From Phycisphaerales bacterium (GTDB taxonomy: Bacteria; Planctomycetota; Phycisphaerae; Phycisphaerales; SM1A02): a stretch of 64,000 bases of DNA. The stretch covers positions 22,405-86,404 of the forward strand of contig JAKVBX010000020.1 in NCBI GenBank assembly GCA_022446795.1, written 5' to 3'. The position numbers and the translations under genes were made by a program. The notes beneath the pieces are model-generated. The model was not told the origin of the DNA and did no database searches. It saw only the letters and a program-made list of their open reading frames with translations. Below are positions 18,701 through 25,917 of the stretch, piece by piece (the first letter of the stretch is position 1; every line of letters starts with the position of its first letter).

Positions 18701-19022
18701 TCGATTTGACTGAAACAGATCCGGGCGTCGCGGTGAGGAGATCAAAGGACCTCACGACATCGGATGATGAACGCGGGTCATCACGTCCATCGTCATCGAT
18801 GTCGGGGCCTGTCGATGATGACCAGTCACGCTGGCTGGCCGGGGTGCCGCCGTCGTGCTGTTCGCCTGGCCCGGGAATCGGATACCGGTCATCGGCAATG
18901 GACGTGCTGTCGATCGGCCGACGAGGCCCTTCCGGGGGCAGTGGGTGTGCCGCCACCGCCGCGGCAGACATCGCCAGCACGAGCGTGTAGAGAACTGGGA
19001 CAAACCCCTTGAGACAAGGCAT
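15747..19022 (-). CDS. Secreted trypsin/V8-like serine protease with CARDB, PPC and dockerin modules
   Basis: 1091 residues from ATG at 19022, with AAAGGGG seven bases upstream. A signal peptide ends near AAAVAAHP. A chymotrypsin-fold protease follows: His182 (VLTAGHC), Asp233 (DFDVAIIIL) and Ser324 (KGMSGSAAI). Residues about 375-610 hold two CARDB-like beta domains (NTPTGEYWLGALVS, CPPGVYFVGAIAS). Three related PPC-like domains lie at about 618-758, 760-898 and 900-1035, each with NDAC/DDA..., DxxLxLYRG and LLGCNDD. The last 50 residues are two dockerin-like repeats (GDANGNGSVDIADLL, GDLNGDWSVDIDDLL). It is probably an extracellular or surface-bound protease. Confidence 0.9.
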   Translation of the reverse strand: MPCLKGFVPVLYTLVLAMSAAAVAAHPLPPEGPRRPIDSTSIADDRYPIPGPGEQHDGGTPASQRDWSSSTGPDIDDDGRDDPRSSSDVVRSFDLLTATPGSVSVKSTGPRRGGRHHGWRGPDGGHDTVLPRGFGSMSLVEDYLTFPARSACKLWVRNTPSSNPIGCSGILIDPWIVLTAGHCIYEHGDLDDWVAAVEINPGTQQGEIPWGTANGVAVYAPGGYIDDQDYDFDVAIIILDRPIGMLTGWPGWQSGVGCGYIEDHGFANYAYPVEDCDDGGPLHNGLDLYVWSGTFDDCEILWDDWEVDFDMGEGCFDRLWKGMSGSAAITHDGEWLATAVASHRDPFWDTADFVRIDYDFGEVIEDTIAATRGTQFDLHAMSFRSESTVTAGQEIAWSEFFACNPTNGSDQGYWTYHVMLSSDDVISYQDTQLDLREFQADFPAMGWEWITSGPVTIPINTPTGEYWLGALVSHGADANDDNNQTSGWDAQRIQVTGGPEVFPTVVMPAQFTLVQGGTIDIECTLYNQGGEDAPAYPVEIRLSENQIITASDFLLGELHVNGHSHTDYEETSGSLTIPEDCPPGVYFVGAIASADGDLDTSNDAMSSFVMIAVIESAAADECDDAIHIAPGLIPFSTVGAQTDGADHDECKYDGPHNDIWFKYTPTSNSCRIRATTCEQLGGTADFDTSITMYQGHWCSGLILLGCNDDDWNHPCGNEAGGWRSTLDVDVNGITPVWIRLGGHFEGDWGTGELNLEVRPINDACSDALELDLGLCSFDTNQATTDGQAHDECQWDGQTHNDVWYRLVAPRQGLLTVTTCEELGGTANYDTDIVIYRGSCDDLVLLGCNDDDTDNDCGEEPDYRSTAQAMVNYDDELYIRVGGYGPDDRGSGTMVISLAPPNDDCDDAQGLVLNDWLFYDNTGATSTGPDHPTCEANGDNGSTSHDIWYTFTAPYAGVFTADTCGNVDHDSDLVLYRGDCDELILVACNDDACDAPGLPGSASLLQAPVNQGQTYLLRVGSAFGNFWFSTGAGTLWAECLRYAGDANGNGSVDIADLLMVLDNWGGLGPDGDLNGDWSVDIDDLLEVIGNWS
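15918..17171 (-). repeat. Three tandem PPC-like protein modules
   Basis: Inside the protease gene, three homologous modules of about 140 residues map near 16749-17171, 16329-16745 and 15918-16325. They share ATTCEQLGGTADFDTSI / VTTCEELGGTANYDTDI / ADTCGNVDHDSDLV and a CNDD signature. The first two are much closer to each other than to the third, which suggests a recent internal duplication. Confidence 0.75.
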
Positions 19023-19157
19023 CGGAACCCCTTTCCGATACCTTGAATCTACACGCCCAGGAGCCACCGCTCGGCTCGGAAAACCCGAAACCAACGGAAT
19101 TGACGGCACCAACCAGCTTCAAGCGGTCTGTGCCGGGGTGGGGGATCGTCGGTCAGG

Positions 19158-19508
19158 TCAACTCCATCCACCGATGACCGCCAGGAGGTGCTGGATGTCA
19201 GCGATATTGTCACCATTGACGTCACCGACTTGTGGCGTGCAACCGGTATAGACCAGGCCGGATCCGAAATCGCCGACCTGGTTGCCCTGGCTGCTGCCTG
19301 CGCAAGGAGGGTGCTGATCGTCGAAGACGACTGTGCCGCCCCGAGAGAACGTCGCCCCCGGGGTCGCGAAAGTCGGGCCTGTCCGTGAATACAAACGTTC
19401 CTGGTCCCGTGGGGCCGGCCAGGCTGCCCAAAATTGACGCCTTCGTGCTCAGGCTGATGGGGATATTGCCCCGGGTGGCCCAGTCGCGGTACCATTCCCG
19501 GCTCGGCA
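19158..19508 (-). pseudogene. Truncated, frameshifted dockerin-type protein relic
   Basis: Two minus-strand frames make one protein-like stretch. The upstream frame gives REWYRDWATRGNIPISLSTK then ILGSLAGPTGPGTFVF. Near 19372-19390 it must shift by one base to give TPGATFSRGGTVVFDD and then the dockerin end GDVNGDNIADIQHLLAVIGGWS, stopping with TGA at 19158-19160. Neither frame alone has a plausible start. Coding similarity stops at the 5' edge of tRNA-Glu (19509), so the N-terminal part is gone. A sequencing error could explain the shift but not the truncation. Confidence 0.7.
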
Positions 19509-19580
19509 GGCCCCGTCGTCTAGCGGCTAGGACGTGAGGTTCTCATCCTCAAAACGGGAGTTCGATTCTCCCCGGGGTCA
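19509..19580 (+). tRNA. tRNA-Glu (anticodon CTC)
   Basis: Plus-strand cloverleaf: acceptor GGCCCCG/CGGGGTC, anticodon loop TTCTCAT (CTC, codon GAG), T-arm with TTCGATT loop, discriminator A. The 3' CCA is not encoded (TTC follows). It directly abuts the truncated dockerin relic on the other strand. Confidence 0.92.
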
Positions 19581-19597
19581 TTCGGAGAAGGAAAGGC

Positions 19598-19637
19598 AGG
19601 AGCCGGCCCCCCTTGGGGGTCGGCTCCTCGCCGTTTT
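19598..19637 (+). terminator. Terminator after tRNA-Glu
   Basis: A GC-rich hairpin, arms AGGAGCCG...CCCC and GGGG...CGGCTCCT (19598-19628), is followed by CGCCGTTTT. It begins 18 bases after the tRNA and may also serve the convergent MFS gene. Confidence 0.65.
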
Positions 19638-19655
19638 GGATGTCGTGCTCGATCA

Positions 19656-21284
19656 CTAATCCTCGGAGGTGATGAATCGGTTCTGGCCGTCCAGGACGTC
19701 CTCTTCCGCGGGCAGTTCATCAACACCAAGGTCAACCGGCTTGTAGCCGCCCTGTGATCTGTAGTACAGCATCAGCAGCAGGTAGCAGATCGCCATGAAG
19801 ATCGGCGGGATGGCCGCCAGTTCAAGGGCGGTCATCTTGCCTTCCTGTTGGAGTGCCAGGATGTCGGCGTGGGCCTCGGCATCGGCCTCCTCGAGCCTGG
19901 CCAGTTTGTCCTGGTCGATCTTCCGATACTCACCGAAGACACTGGTCTGCATGCTGTCATCGAGCACCAGTTGTCCGCCAAGGCCTTCGCCAGGATCGGT
20001 GGCGACGAGCTTGTTGTGCACCTGGTTGTCCTGGAGATTGCCGAGCAGGGGGGCGCCGATGATGCCCACGCCCAGCATGCCGACACCGGCAATGGCATTG
20101 AGCGTCAAGGCACCGCCTCGTGGGAATTGCTCTGCGACGACACCAAGGGTGCAGGGCCAGAAGAAGGTCTGCCCGATTCCGTAGACGGTGGCCGCGATGA
20201 TGATCCAGGCCGTGGCCTGCATGTTCGCCAGGCCGTAGATGCCCACTGCGGCGAACACGGAGCAGACGGCCAGGATGCCGAGGGGGCCGAGGGCCTTGAC
20301 GATCGGGCCCACGCAGAACCGCAGGACCATCATGATGAAGGCGGTATAGACCAGGACCCAGGCACCATTGATCTCCCATTTCTCGGTGATCGGCGCCATC
20401 AGTTCCTTGATCCAGCTGTCCGTCCCCAACTCGGTCGTTGCCAGTGGGATCATGATCAGCAGCAGCAGGATGAAGATGCCACGGCCGAAGGCCAGGACAT
20501 ACATGCCGTAGCACACGCAGACGAACAGGATGATGTCCCCCTGGAGCCACGGCTCGATGCCAAAGACGCGTCCGAACTCCGCGACGATGAGGGCGGTCAC
20601 GATCAGGCAGCCGAAGATGCCCGCTTCCTGGAGCATGGCTCGATAGGACACGCCTGCTGCGACGCGCTCACTGACCGGGAATCGGCAGCTCAGCAGCATC
20701 AGTCCGTAGAGAATGACGGGGATCAGGATCAGGCCGATCTGCCACCGCCATCCGACGGCGCTTCCGTCATCCAGTTCGATCGCCCCGACGGCGATGGCGA
20801 GCAGGCCGGCCAACACCAGTCCGCCGGGCCAACCCGCGTGGAGAATCGTGAGCCACTTGGTCTTGTTCCGGTGATAGATCGATGCGATGACCGGGTTGAT
20901 CACGGCTTCGATGGTGCCGTTGCCAAGGGCGCCGATGAAGGTGCCGATCCACAGCCCCCAGTAGCCATCGGCCGTGATGAGCAACAGGACCTGGGCCAGG
21001 TGGCAGAAGAAGGCGAACCACATCGCGATCGTGTAGCCGATGCGATCAATGACCAGCGAGAACAGGATGATGCTGATGGCGAAGGGCCAGAGTCCGACGC
21101 CGAAGATCTCGCCCTTCTGGGTCTCGGACAGGTTGAACTCCACTTGCCAGGTATCCATCACGGCGATGCGGACCATGAACCCGAAGGCCGTGGCGATCAG
21201 GGCGATGAAACAAGTGGCAAAGATGTAGGGGTTCGAGGAAATGCCGGATCGGCCGGTGCCCAGGGATGGTGCGGCGGTACTCAC
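19656..21284 (-). CDS. MFS transporter, substrate unknown
   Basis: 542 residues from GTG at 21284, with GAGGAG eight bases upstream. About twelve membrane segments start at residue 22 (YIFATCFIALIATAFGF). There is an unusually long loop of charged residues near 425-475 (DDSMQTSVFGEYRKIDQDK) before the last helix, and a 35-residue cytoplasmic tail. The central and late helices fit the major facilitator fold, and the VIDRIGY-like element after helix 2 resembles motif A. It is the last gene of a leftward operon with a hydroxyacid dehydrogenase and a metallo-beta-lactamase-fold hydrolase, so it may import the acid or sugar they act on; this is inference. Confidence 0.8.
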   Translation of the reverse strand: MSTAAPSLGTGRSGISSNPYIFATCFIALIATAFGFMVRIAVMDTWQVEFNLSETQKGEIFGVGLWPFAISIILFSLVIDRIGYTIAMWFAFFCHLAQVLLLITADGYWGLWIGTFIGALGNGTIEAVINPVIASIYHRNKTKWLTILHAGWPGGLVLAGLLAIAVGAIELDDGSAVGWRWQIGLILIPVILYGLMLLSCRFPVSERVAAGVSYRAMLQEAGIFGCLIVTALIVAEFGRVFGIEPWLQGDIILFVCVCYGMYVLAFGRGIFILLLLIMIPLATTELGTDSWIKELMAPITEKWEINGAWVLVYTAFIMMVLRFCVGPIVKALGPLGILAVCSVFAAVGIYGLANMQATAWIIIAATVYGIGQTFFWPCTLGVVAEQFPRGGALTLNAIAGVGMLGVGIIGAPLLGNLQDNQVHNKLVATDPGEGLGGQLVLDDSMQTSVFGEYRKIDQDKLARLEEADAEAHADILALQQEGKMTALELAAIPPIFMAICYLLLMLYYRSQGGYKPVDLGVDELPAEEDVLDGQNRFITSED

Positions 21285-21339
21285 GGGTGGGACTCCTCTG
21301 GTCGTTCTGGTTCGATGTCGGTGGCGAGGATAGCGGTTC

Positions 21340-22215
21340 CTACCGGGCTTCGTCGGCCCGAGCGACCATGGCGTCTGCCGGATTGGCCGGATCGATCAGC
21401 ATCAGATCCTCGCCGCAGAGCACCGGCCCGTCGTAGTCGGCCCGGACGATCTCCAGCAACTTCGCTTCGTCGAAGATCGGGGGGACGAAGTGGGTCAGGA
21501 TGAGGCACTTGGCCTCTGCCTCGGTGGCGATCCGGCCGACCTGTTCGGCGGTCGCGTGATAGGACGCCACCTGGTCAATGGTCTCCTGTGACCGAACGCC
21601 TTCCCTGGGCTGCATCTCGTGCTTCAGCAGGACGTCATGTACCAGGACATCGCACCCCATGGCGGCTTCGATGAGCATCTCGCAGGGGCCCGTGTCGCCG
21701 CTGAGCACGATGTGGTGATCGTTCTCCCGGAACGAGAAACCCATGGCCGGCACCATGGGGCGGTGGTCGACCTCGAAGGCCTCGATCACCATGTCGCCCA
21801 GTTCCATCTCGGCGCCGTGCCCGATCTCCGTGATCTCGACATCGAGCCCGTCAATCGACGGACGCTTCTCGTGCATGACGCGACGTTCCAGTTCGGGCCG
21901 CCAGACTTCCAGCAACTGGCCGACGAATTCCTGGGTGCCGGCGGGGCCGACAACCTGGTGTCCGCGATCCCGTCCCTGGTGCCACGACGAGATGATGAAC
22001 TGGAACAGGTCGACCACGTGGTCCGAGTGCAGGTGGGTCAACAGGAGCAGGTCGACCTCGGCGCCGGAGGTCCCTGCGGACAGCAGTCGCTGGGTGACCC
22101 CTGATCCACAGTCGACCAGCACACGGGCGCCGTCCGCGTTCTGGACAAGGGAAGCAGGTCCGTACCGGTGAATGTCGACCGCGGGGCAGCCAGTGCCCAG
22201 GAGGTGAAGGTTCAT
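21340..22215 (-). CDS. MBL-fold hydrolase, ribonuclease Z-like
   Basis: 291 residues from ATG at 22215. It has the metallo-beta-lactamase signature HLHSDHVVD, an upstream GSGVTQRLL region, a later Asp in LSGDTGPCE, and ILTHFVPP near the C terminus. These match the RNase Z/arylsulfatase-like branch (start MNLHLLGTGCP). True tRNase Z enzymes carry a longer exosite arm, which is not obvious here, so a general phosphodiesterase or lactonase is possible. It lies 20 bases downstream of the hydroxyacid dehydrogenase and 55 bases upstream of the MFS gene, both on the same strand. Confidence 0.82.
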   Translation of the reverse strand: MNLHLLGTGCPAVDIHRYGPASLVQNADGARVLVDCGSGVTQRLLSAGTSGAEVDLLLLTHLHSDHVVDLFQFIISSWHQGRDRGHQVVGPAGTQEFVGQLLEVWRPELERRVMHEKRPSIDGLDVEITEIGHGAEMELGDMVIEAFEVDHRPMVPAMGFSFRENDHHIVLSGDTGPCEMLIEAAMGCDVLVHDVLLKHEMQPREGVRSQETIDQVASYHATAEQVGRIATEAEAKCLILTHFVPPIFDEAKLLEIVRADYDGPVLCGEDLMLIDPANPADAMVARADEAR

Positions 22216-22235
22216 TGCGGGACATGCTACCGGTC

Positions 22236-23180
22236 CTAGAGCACTCGCGCGAGGTTCTCGACAACCAGGTGGGTCGTCCAGAGACGATCTTCCTCCGTCG
22301 CCGAGCCCAGGTGTGGAAGGGCCAGGACATTGGGAAGCTCGAGAAACTCGGGTCGGACGGAGGGCTCACCATCGAACACATCGAGTCCGGCGGCGAAGAT
22401 CTCCTGCTTGCGGAGCGAGTTGATCAACGCCTCTTCGTCGACGATCGGACCCCGGGCGGTATTCACCAGGACCGCGGTCGGCTTCATCAAGGCCAATCGA
22501 GACGCATTGATGAGATGGCGGGTCTCGGGTGTCAGTGGGACATGAAGCGACACGAAGTCGGCCTCTGCCAATCCGGCGTCCAGTTCGACGCGGGTCGCGT
22601 GGATCGGTGGCCCCTCCAGGTTGGGCTTGTCGGAGTTGGCCACGTACAGCACGTGCATGTTCCAGCCGACGGCTCGCCTCGCCACGGCGGCCCCGATTCG
22701 GCCGGCGCCGACGATCAGCAGGGTCCTGCCGATCATCCGGCGGCCCAGCAGCAGGTCGGCGGCGAACCCGGTCCACTGCTTGTCGCGAATGAGTTGCTCG
22801 CCCTCGCGAACACGGCGGGCGGCGCCCATCATCAGCAGCCAGGCGACGTCGGCGGTGGGTTCGCAGACCGGGTCCGGGGTATTGAAGACGGCGATGTGGC
22901 GATCAGCGGCGGCCTGCAGATCAATGTTGTCGAGCCCCACGGCGTGATTGCTGATCACGCGGAGACTCTCGCCTGCCATGTCCATCAGTTCCGCCCCGAC
23001 GGGCACATGCGGCATGGCGACGATTCCCGCGGCACCAGTGACGGCGTCCCGGAGTTGTTCCGGGGAGACGTCCGGCGCCTCGGGCAGCAGGATGGCCTCG
23101 CCCAGTTCCGCCTTGCGGATGAGGTCGGGCATCTGTGGAAACGCCCGGCCCAGGATGACGATCCGATGTGGTCGGCTCAT
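22236..23180 (-). CDS. D-2-hydroxyacid dehydrogenase (glyoxylate/hydroxypyruvate reductase-like)
   Basis: 314 residues from ATG at 23180. The NAD(P) Rossmann motif is LIVGAGRIGAAVARRA. The catalytic Arg is in VNTARGPIVDEEAL, the Glu in LDVFDGEPS, and the His in LPHLGSAT. The length is that of a minimal enzyme without a regulatory ACT domain, so 3-phosphoglycerate dehydrogenase is less likely than glyoxylate or hydroxypyruvate reductase. It is the first gene of the operon with the MBL hydrolase and the MFS transporter. A terminator-like hairpin lies 70 bases upstream and separates it from the dockerin gene. Confidence 0.87.
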   Translation of the reverse strand: MSRPHRIVILGRAFPQMPDLIRKAELGEAILLPEAPDVSPEQLRDAVTGAAGIVAMPHVPVGAELMDMAGESLRVISNHAVGLDNIDLQAAADRHIAVFNTPDPVCEPTADVAWLLMMGAARRVREGEQLIRDKQWTGFAADLLLGRRMIGRTLLIVGAGRIGAAVARRAVGWNMHVLYVANSDKPNLEGPPIHATRVELDAGLAEADFVSLHVPLTPETRHLINASRLALMKPTAVLVNTARGPIVDEEALINSLRKQEIFAAGLDVFDGEPSVRPEFLELPNVLALPHLGSATEEDRLWTTHLVVENLARVL

Positions 23181-23250
23181 GAGCGTTGAGGATATCGAAT
23201 CAGGGGACACGGGCCGCACCAGCGGTGCAGGAGCCGCCCGGTACCAATGA

Positions 23251-23285
23251 GAAAGCCCCCGCGGCGCAAGCCACGGGGGTCTTTC
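23251..23285 (-). terminator. Terminator of the small dockerin gene
   Basis: Hairpin GAAAG.CCCCCG.GGC, TTGC loop, GCC.CGGGGG.CTTTC, 23 bases past the stop of the 23309 gene on the minus strand. There is no long T run after the stem, but the CTTTC arm contributes; moderately convincing. Confidence 0.6.
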
Positions 23286-23308
23286 ATCGAGACCCGTGGT
23301 TGGGGGAC

Positions 23309-23722
23309 CTAGTTGGCGGCCCTGGCCTCGGCCGGGATCGAGCGGTACAACTCAAGCCGGGGTCGGCCCATGCCATCCAGCAGCCGGGCCAGGTCGTTGA
23401 TGTCACCCACGCCGTCGCCATTGACATCTGATTCAGGATGACCGTAGTTGGCCATCAGGTGTGCCAGGTCACCGGCATCAATGACTGCGTTCATCTCAGC
23501 CACACGGGGGAGGGGCCATAGGTCAGGATCCAGGGGCAGGTCGGGTGGGGAGACGAATGCCTCTCCGGGCCAACCCCCGCCTTGACTGGGTGGCGATATC
23601 ACGTTGTCGGCAGGACTGCCGACAACGATGCCGCCCAGGGCGGCGGGCTGCAGTCCCGATGCGACGGCGCCGGTGATCAGGGTGGCGGCCGTGAGCAGGC
23701 ACAGTGTTCTCAATGTGCTCAT
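23309..23722 (-). CDS. Small secreted dockerin-type protein
   Basis: 137 residues. Longer starts are possible, but ATG at 23722 has AAGGA ten bases upstream and opens a signal peptide (TLCLLTAATLITGAVASG). After about 50 low-complexity residues comes a pair of dockerin-like repeats: MNAVIDAGDLAHLMANYG and SDVNGDGVGDINDLARLLDG. The protein is little more than an exported dockerin module. That raises the possibility that the module itself is the functional unit (docking or competition), or that this is a shortened relative of a larger enzyme. No partner is adjacent. Confidence 0.75.
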   Translation of the reverse strand: MSTLRTLCLLTAATLITGAVASGLQPAALGGIVVGSPADNVISPPSQGGGWPGEAFVSPPDLPLDPDLWPLPRVAEMNAVIDAGDLAHLMANYGHPESDVNGDGVGDINDLARLLDGMGRPRLELYRSIPAEARAAN

Positions 23723-23859
23723 GGTTTGGAGTTCCTTATGCTTGTGCATCGCCAGCGACGATGCGAACCAGGGAAACTCCATGCACGGACAAACACGGTA
23801 CGCCCCGTGTTCCTCCATGATGTTTCTGGGTTGCGGGAAGAGCCCTGTCAGGCAAAAAG

Positions 23860-23884
23860 CAAAAAGGGCCCCTGGTGGGGCCCT
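23860..23884 (-). terminator. Terminator of the CAT-anticodon tRNA
   Basis: On the minus strand AGGGCCCC, ACCA loop, GGGGCCCT is followed by TTTTTGCTTTTT, six bases after the tRNA end. A classic rho-independent terminator. Confidence 0.85.
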
Positions 23885-23889
23885 GCGAA

Positions 23890-23964
23890 TGGCGATGACT
23901 GGATTTGAACCAGTGACCTAGGGTTTATGAATCCCTCGCTCTAACCAGGCTGAGCTACATCGCC
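23890..23964 (-). tRNA. tRNA with anticodon CAT (elongator Met, or Ile2)
   Basis: Minus-strand cloverleaf with acceptor GGCGATG/CATCGCC, D-arm GCTC/GAGC, anticodon arm AGGGA/ACCCT around loop TTCATAA, and T-arm ACTGG/CCAGT with loop TTCAAAT. The innermost anticodon-stem pair (31-39) is an A-A mismatch. The T-arm resembles tRNA-Ile2 genes whose C34 becomes lysidine, so Met versus Ile2 is not settled. It is not an initiator, since the G-C rich anticodon stem is absent. CCA is not encoded. Confidence 0.85.
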
Positions 23965-24002
23965 AGGGATCGCAAGCTGTTGATTCTAGCATCCCGAGGC
24001 GG

Positions 24003-25886
24003 TCAGCTACAGGGGCTGGCAGCCGAGGGCTTGACTTGACTGGTCGGGACCGCCGCCCCGGGCGAGGGCTGCTCCGGAATCCACCGTGAGGAGATCTCCT
24101 CGCGGGTCGCCGAGGGGTTGCTCCGCTGGATGGCCGCGGCCAGGAGGCCCATGAACATTGGCTGGGGCCGCAAGGGGCGACTGGTCAGTTCGGGGTGATA
24201 CTGGGCCGCGACGTAGTAGGGATGAACATCGCGAGGCAGTTCCAGGACCTGCATGATGGGCTGTTCCGGGTGACGTCCCGAGAAGATCAGACCCGCCTTC
24301 TCCAGTGACTCGATGTACGAGGGATCGACCTCGAATCGATGCCGGAAGCGTTCTCGGACAAGCCGTTGGCCGTCATACAGGAAGCTCGCCAGCGAGCCGT
24401 CGGTCAAGGCCACGTCCTGGCCACCGAGGCGCATCGTTCCCCCGAGTCCCTCGATCATCTTCTGCTCGGGCAGTTCGGAGATCACGGCATGGGCCGGTTC
24501 GCCGCCGAACTCGGTTGAGCTGGCACCATCGAGGCCGGCCAGGTGCCGGGCATATTCGATCACGGCCATCTGGAAGCCCAGGCAGATGCCAAGGAACGGG
24601 ACCTGGTTCTCGCGGACCCACTTCACGCCGGCGATCTTGCCCTCGACTCCGCGCTCGCCGAACCCACCGGGAACGATCACCGCGTGCAGGTCACGATGGC
24701 CCAGTTCGGACTGGGCGTCATCGATCTCGGTGGTGTCGATCCAGTTCACGTTGGGTGTCGCCGACAGGTGGGTGGCGGCATGTTCGATGGCCTTGTCGAT
24801 GGATGCATAGGCATCTCGAAGGGCCGTGTACTTGCCGAGGATGCCGATGTTGATCTCGTGTCGACGAGGTCCGGAGAGTCCGTCGGAAAACGTCATCCAA
24901 CGTGCCCGGGCCGTGTCCTCCTGGACCGTGTTAACCCGACTGTGACAATCGAGAATGGTCAGGATTTCCCGGTCGAGCCCCTGGGCCCGCATGGCCTCGG
25001 GAATCGTATAGATCGATTCGCGGTCATGCATGGACATGACTCGCTGCAGCGGGACGTTCGAGAACATCGAGACTTTCTCTCGCACGGTCTCGGCAACCGG
25101 TCGCTCCGCCCGGCACGCGATGATGTGCGGTTGGATTCCCGATTCCATCAGTCGCTTGATGCCCAGCTGGGCGGCTTTTGACTTCTGTTCGCCCAGTGTC
25201 GGGGGATCGAGGACATAGGTCAGGGCGACGAAACAGGAACGCCCCGGTCCCTCCTCGAAGGCCAGCTCACGCAGGGCCTCGATATAGAAGCCATTCTCGT
25301 AGTCGCCGACCGTGCCACCAACCTCGATGAAGACCACGTCGGCCGGGCCGCCGTTGGCCCCGCCAGTCATGGCCAGTTGGCGAAGGCGACGCTTCACCTC
25401 GCCGGTCACGTGCGGGATCATCTGCACATCGCGGCCGAGATAGCCGCCCTGGCGTTCACGCTCCAGGACCTCGGTGTAGATCTGGCCGGCGGTCGTGAAA
25501 TTCTGGACGGAGAGGTTCTGATCGAGCATCCGTTCGTAGGTGCCCAGGTCCATATCGCACTCGGTGCCGTCATCCAGGACGAAGACCTCGCCATGGCGGT
25601 ACGGGTTGAGTGTGCCGCTGTCGACGTTCAGGTAGCCCTCGAGCTTCACCGGCGCTACCGACAGTCCCTTGTCCTTGATCAGCTTGGCCAGGGATGAGGA
25701 AAAGATTCCCTTGCCCAGGCCACTCATGACCGTTCCGAGGACGGCGACATAGGCCGTTCGGCCGGGCACGTAGCCTTCCGGGTGCGGGGAAAAGAACTCG
25801 GTGGATTCGGTGGACTGGCCAAAACGGCTGAGAAACGAGCCGACTCGGGAGTCGCCATCGGGGACATCTTGATCCTGGTGGGGCAT
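24003..25886 (-). CDS. pyrG: CTP synthase, divergent
   Basis: Makes CTP from UTP, ATP and glutamine. The open frame runs back into kdsB, but ATG at 25886 fits, giving 627 residues against the usual 535-560. There is an extra N-terminal 45 residues, then the synthetase P-loop GTVMSGLGKGIFSSSLAKLI (canonical enzymes have TGGVVSSLGKG). NVDSGTLNPYRHGEVFVLDD and EVGGTVGDYENGFY are recognisable. The UTP/CTP loop KTKPTQHS is here KSKAAQLG. The class I glutaminase domain has the nucleophile Cys435 (FLGICLGFQM). The tail of about 40 residues is Ser/Pro-rich. It is the last gene of an operon with kdsB, which uses CTP. Confidence 0.9.
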   Translation of the reverse strand: MPHQDQDVPDGDSRVGSFLSRFGQSTESTEFFSPHPEGYVPGRTAYVAVLGTVMSGLGKGIFSSSLAKLIKDKGLSVAPVKLEGYLNVDSGTLNPYRHGEVFVLDDGTECDMDLGTYERMLDQNLSVQNFTTAGQIYTEVLERERQGGYLGRDVQMIPHVTGEVKRRLRQLAMTGGANGGPADVVFIEVGGTVGDYENGFYIEALRELAFEEGPGRSCFVALTYVLDPPTLGEQKSKAAQLGIKRLMESGIQPHIIACRAERPVAETVREKVSMFSNVPLQRVMSMHDRESIYTIPEAMRAQGLDREILTILDCHSRVNTVQEDTARARWMTFSDGLSGPRRHEINIGILGKYTALRDAYASIDKAIEHAATHLSATPNVNWIDTTEIDDAQSELGHRDLHAVIVPGGFGERGVEGKIAGVKWVRENQVPFLGICLGFQMAVIEYARHLAGLDGASSTEFGGEPAHAVISELPEQKMIEGLGGTMRLGGQDVALTDGSLASFLYDGQRLVRERFRHRFEVDPSYIESLEKAGLIFSGRHPEQPIMQVLELPRDVHPYYVAAQYHPELTSRPLRPQPMFMGLLAAAIQRSNPSATREEISSRWIPEQPSPGAAVPTSQVKPSAASPCS

Positions 25887-25917
25887 GTCCGATTGTACCG
25901 CGCCACCCGCGATTGAT

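Noticed and set aside
17328..18713. A 461-residue plus-strand frame opposite the serine protease
   Set aside because: Valine/glycine/aspartate-rich mirror of the protease codons; no domain, while the minus strand has a catalytic triad.
19848..21503. A 551-residue plus-strand frame opposite the MFS gene
   Set aside because: Asp/Gln/Gly-rich, typical antisense of a membrane protein; no ribosome site and no family.
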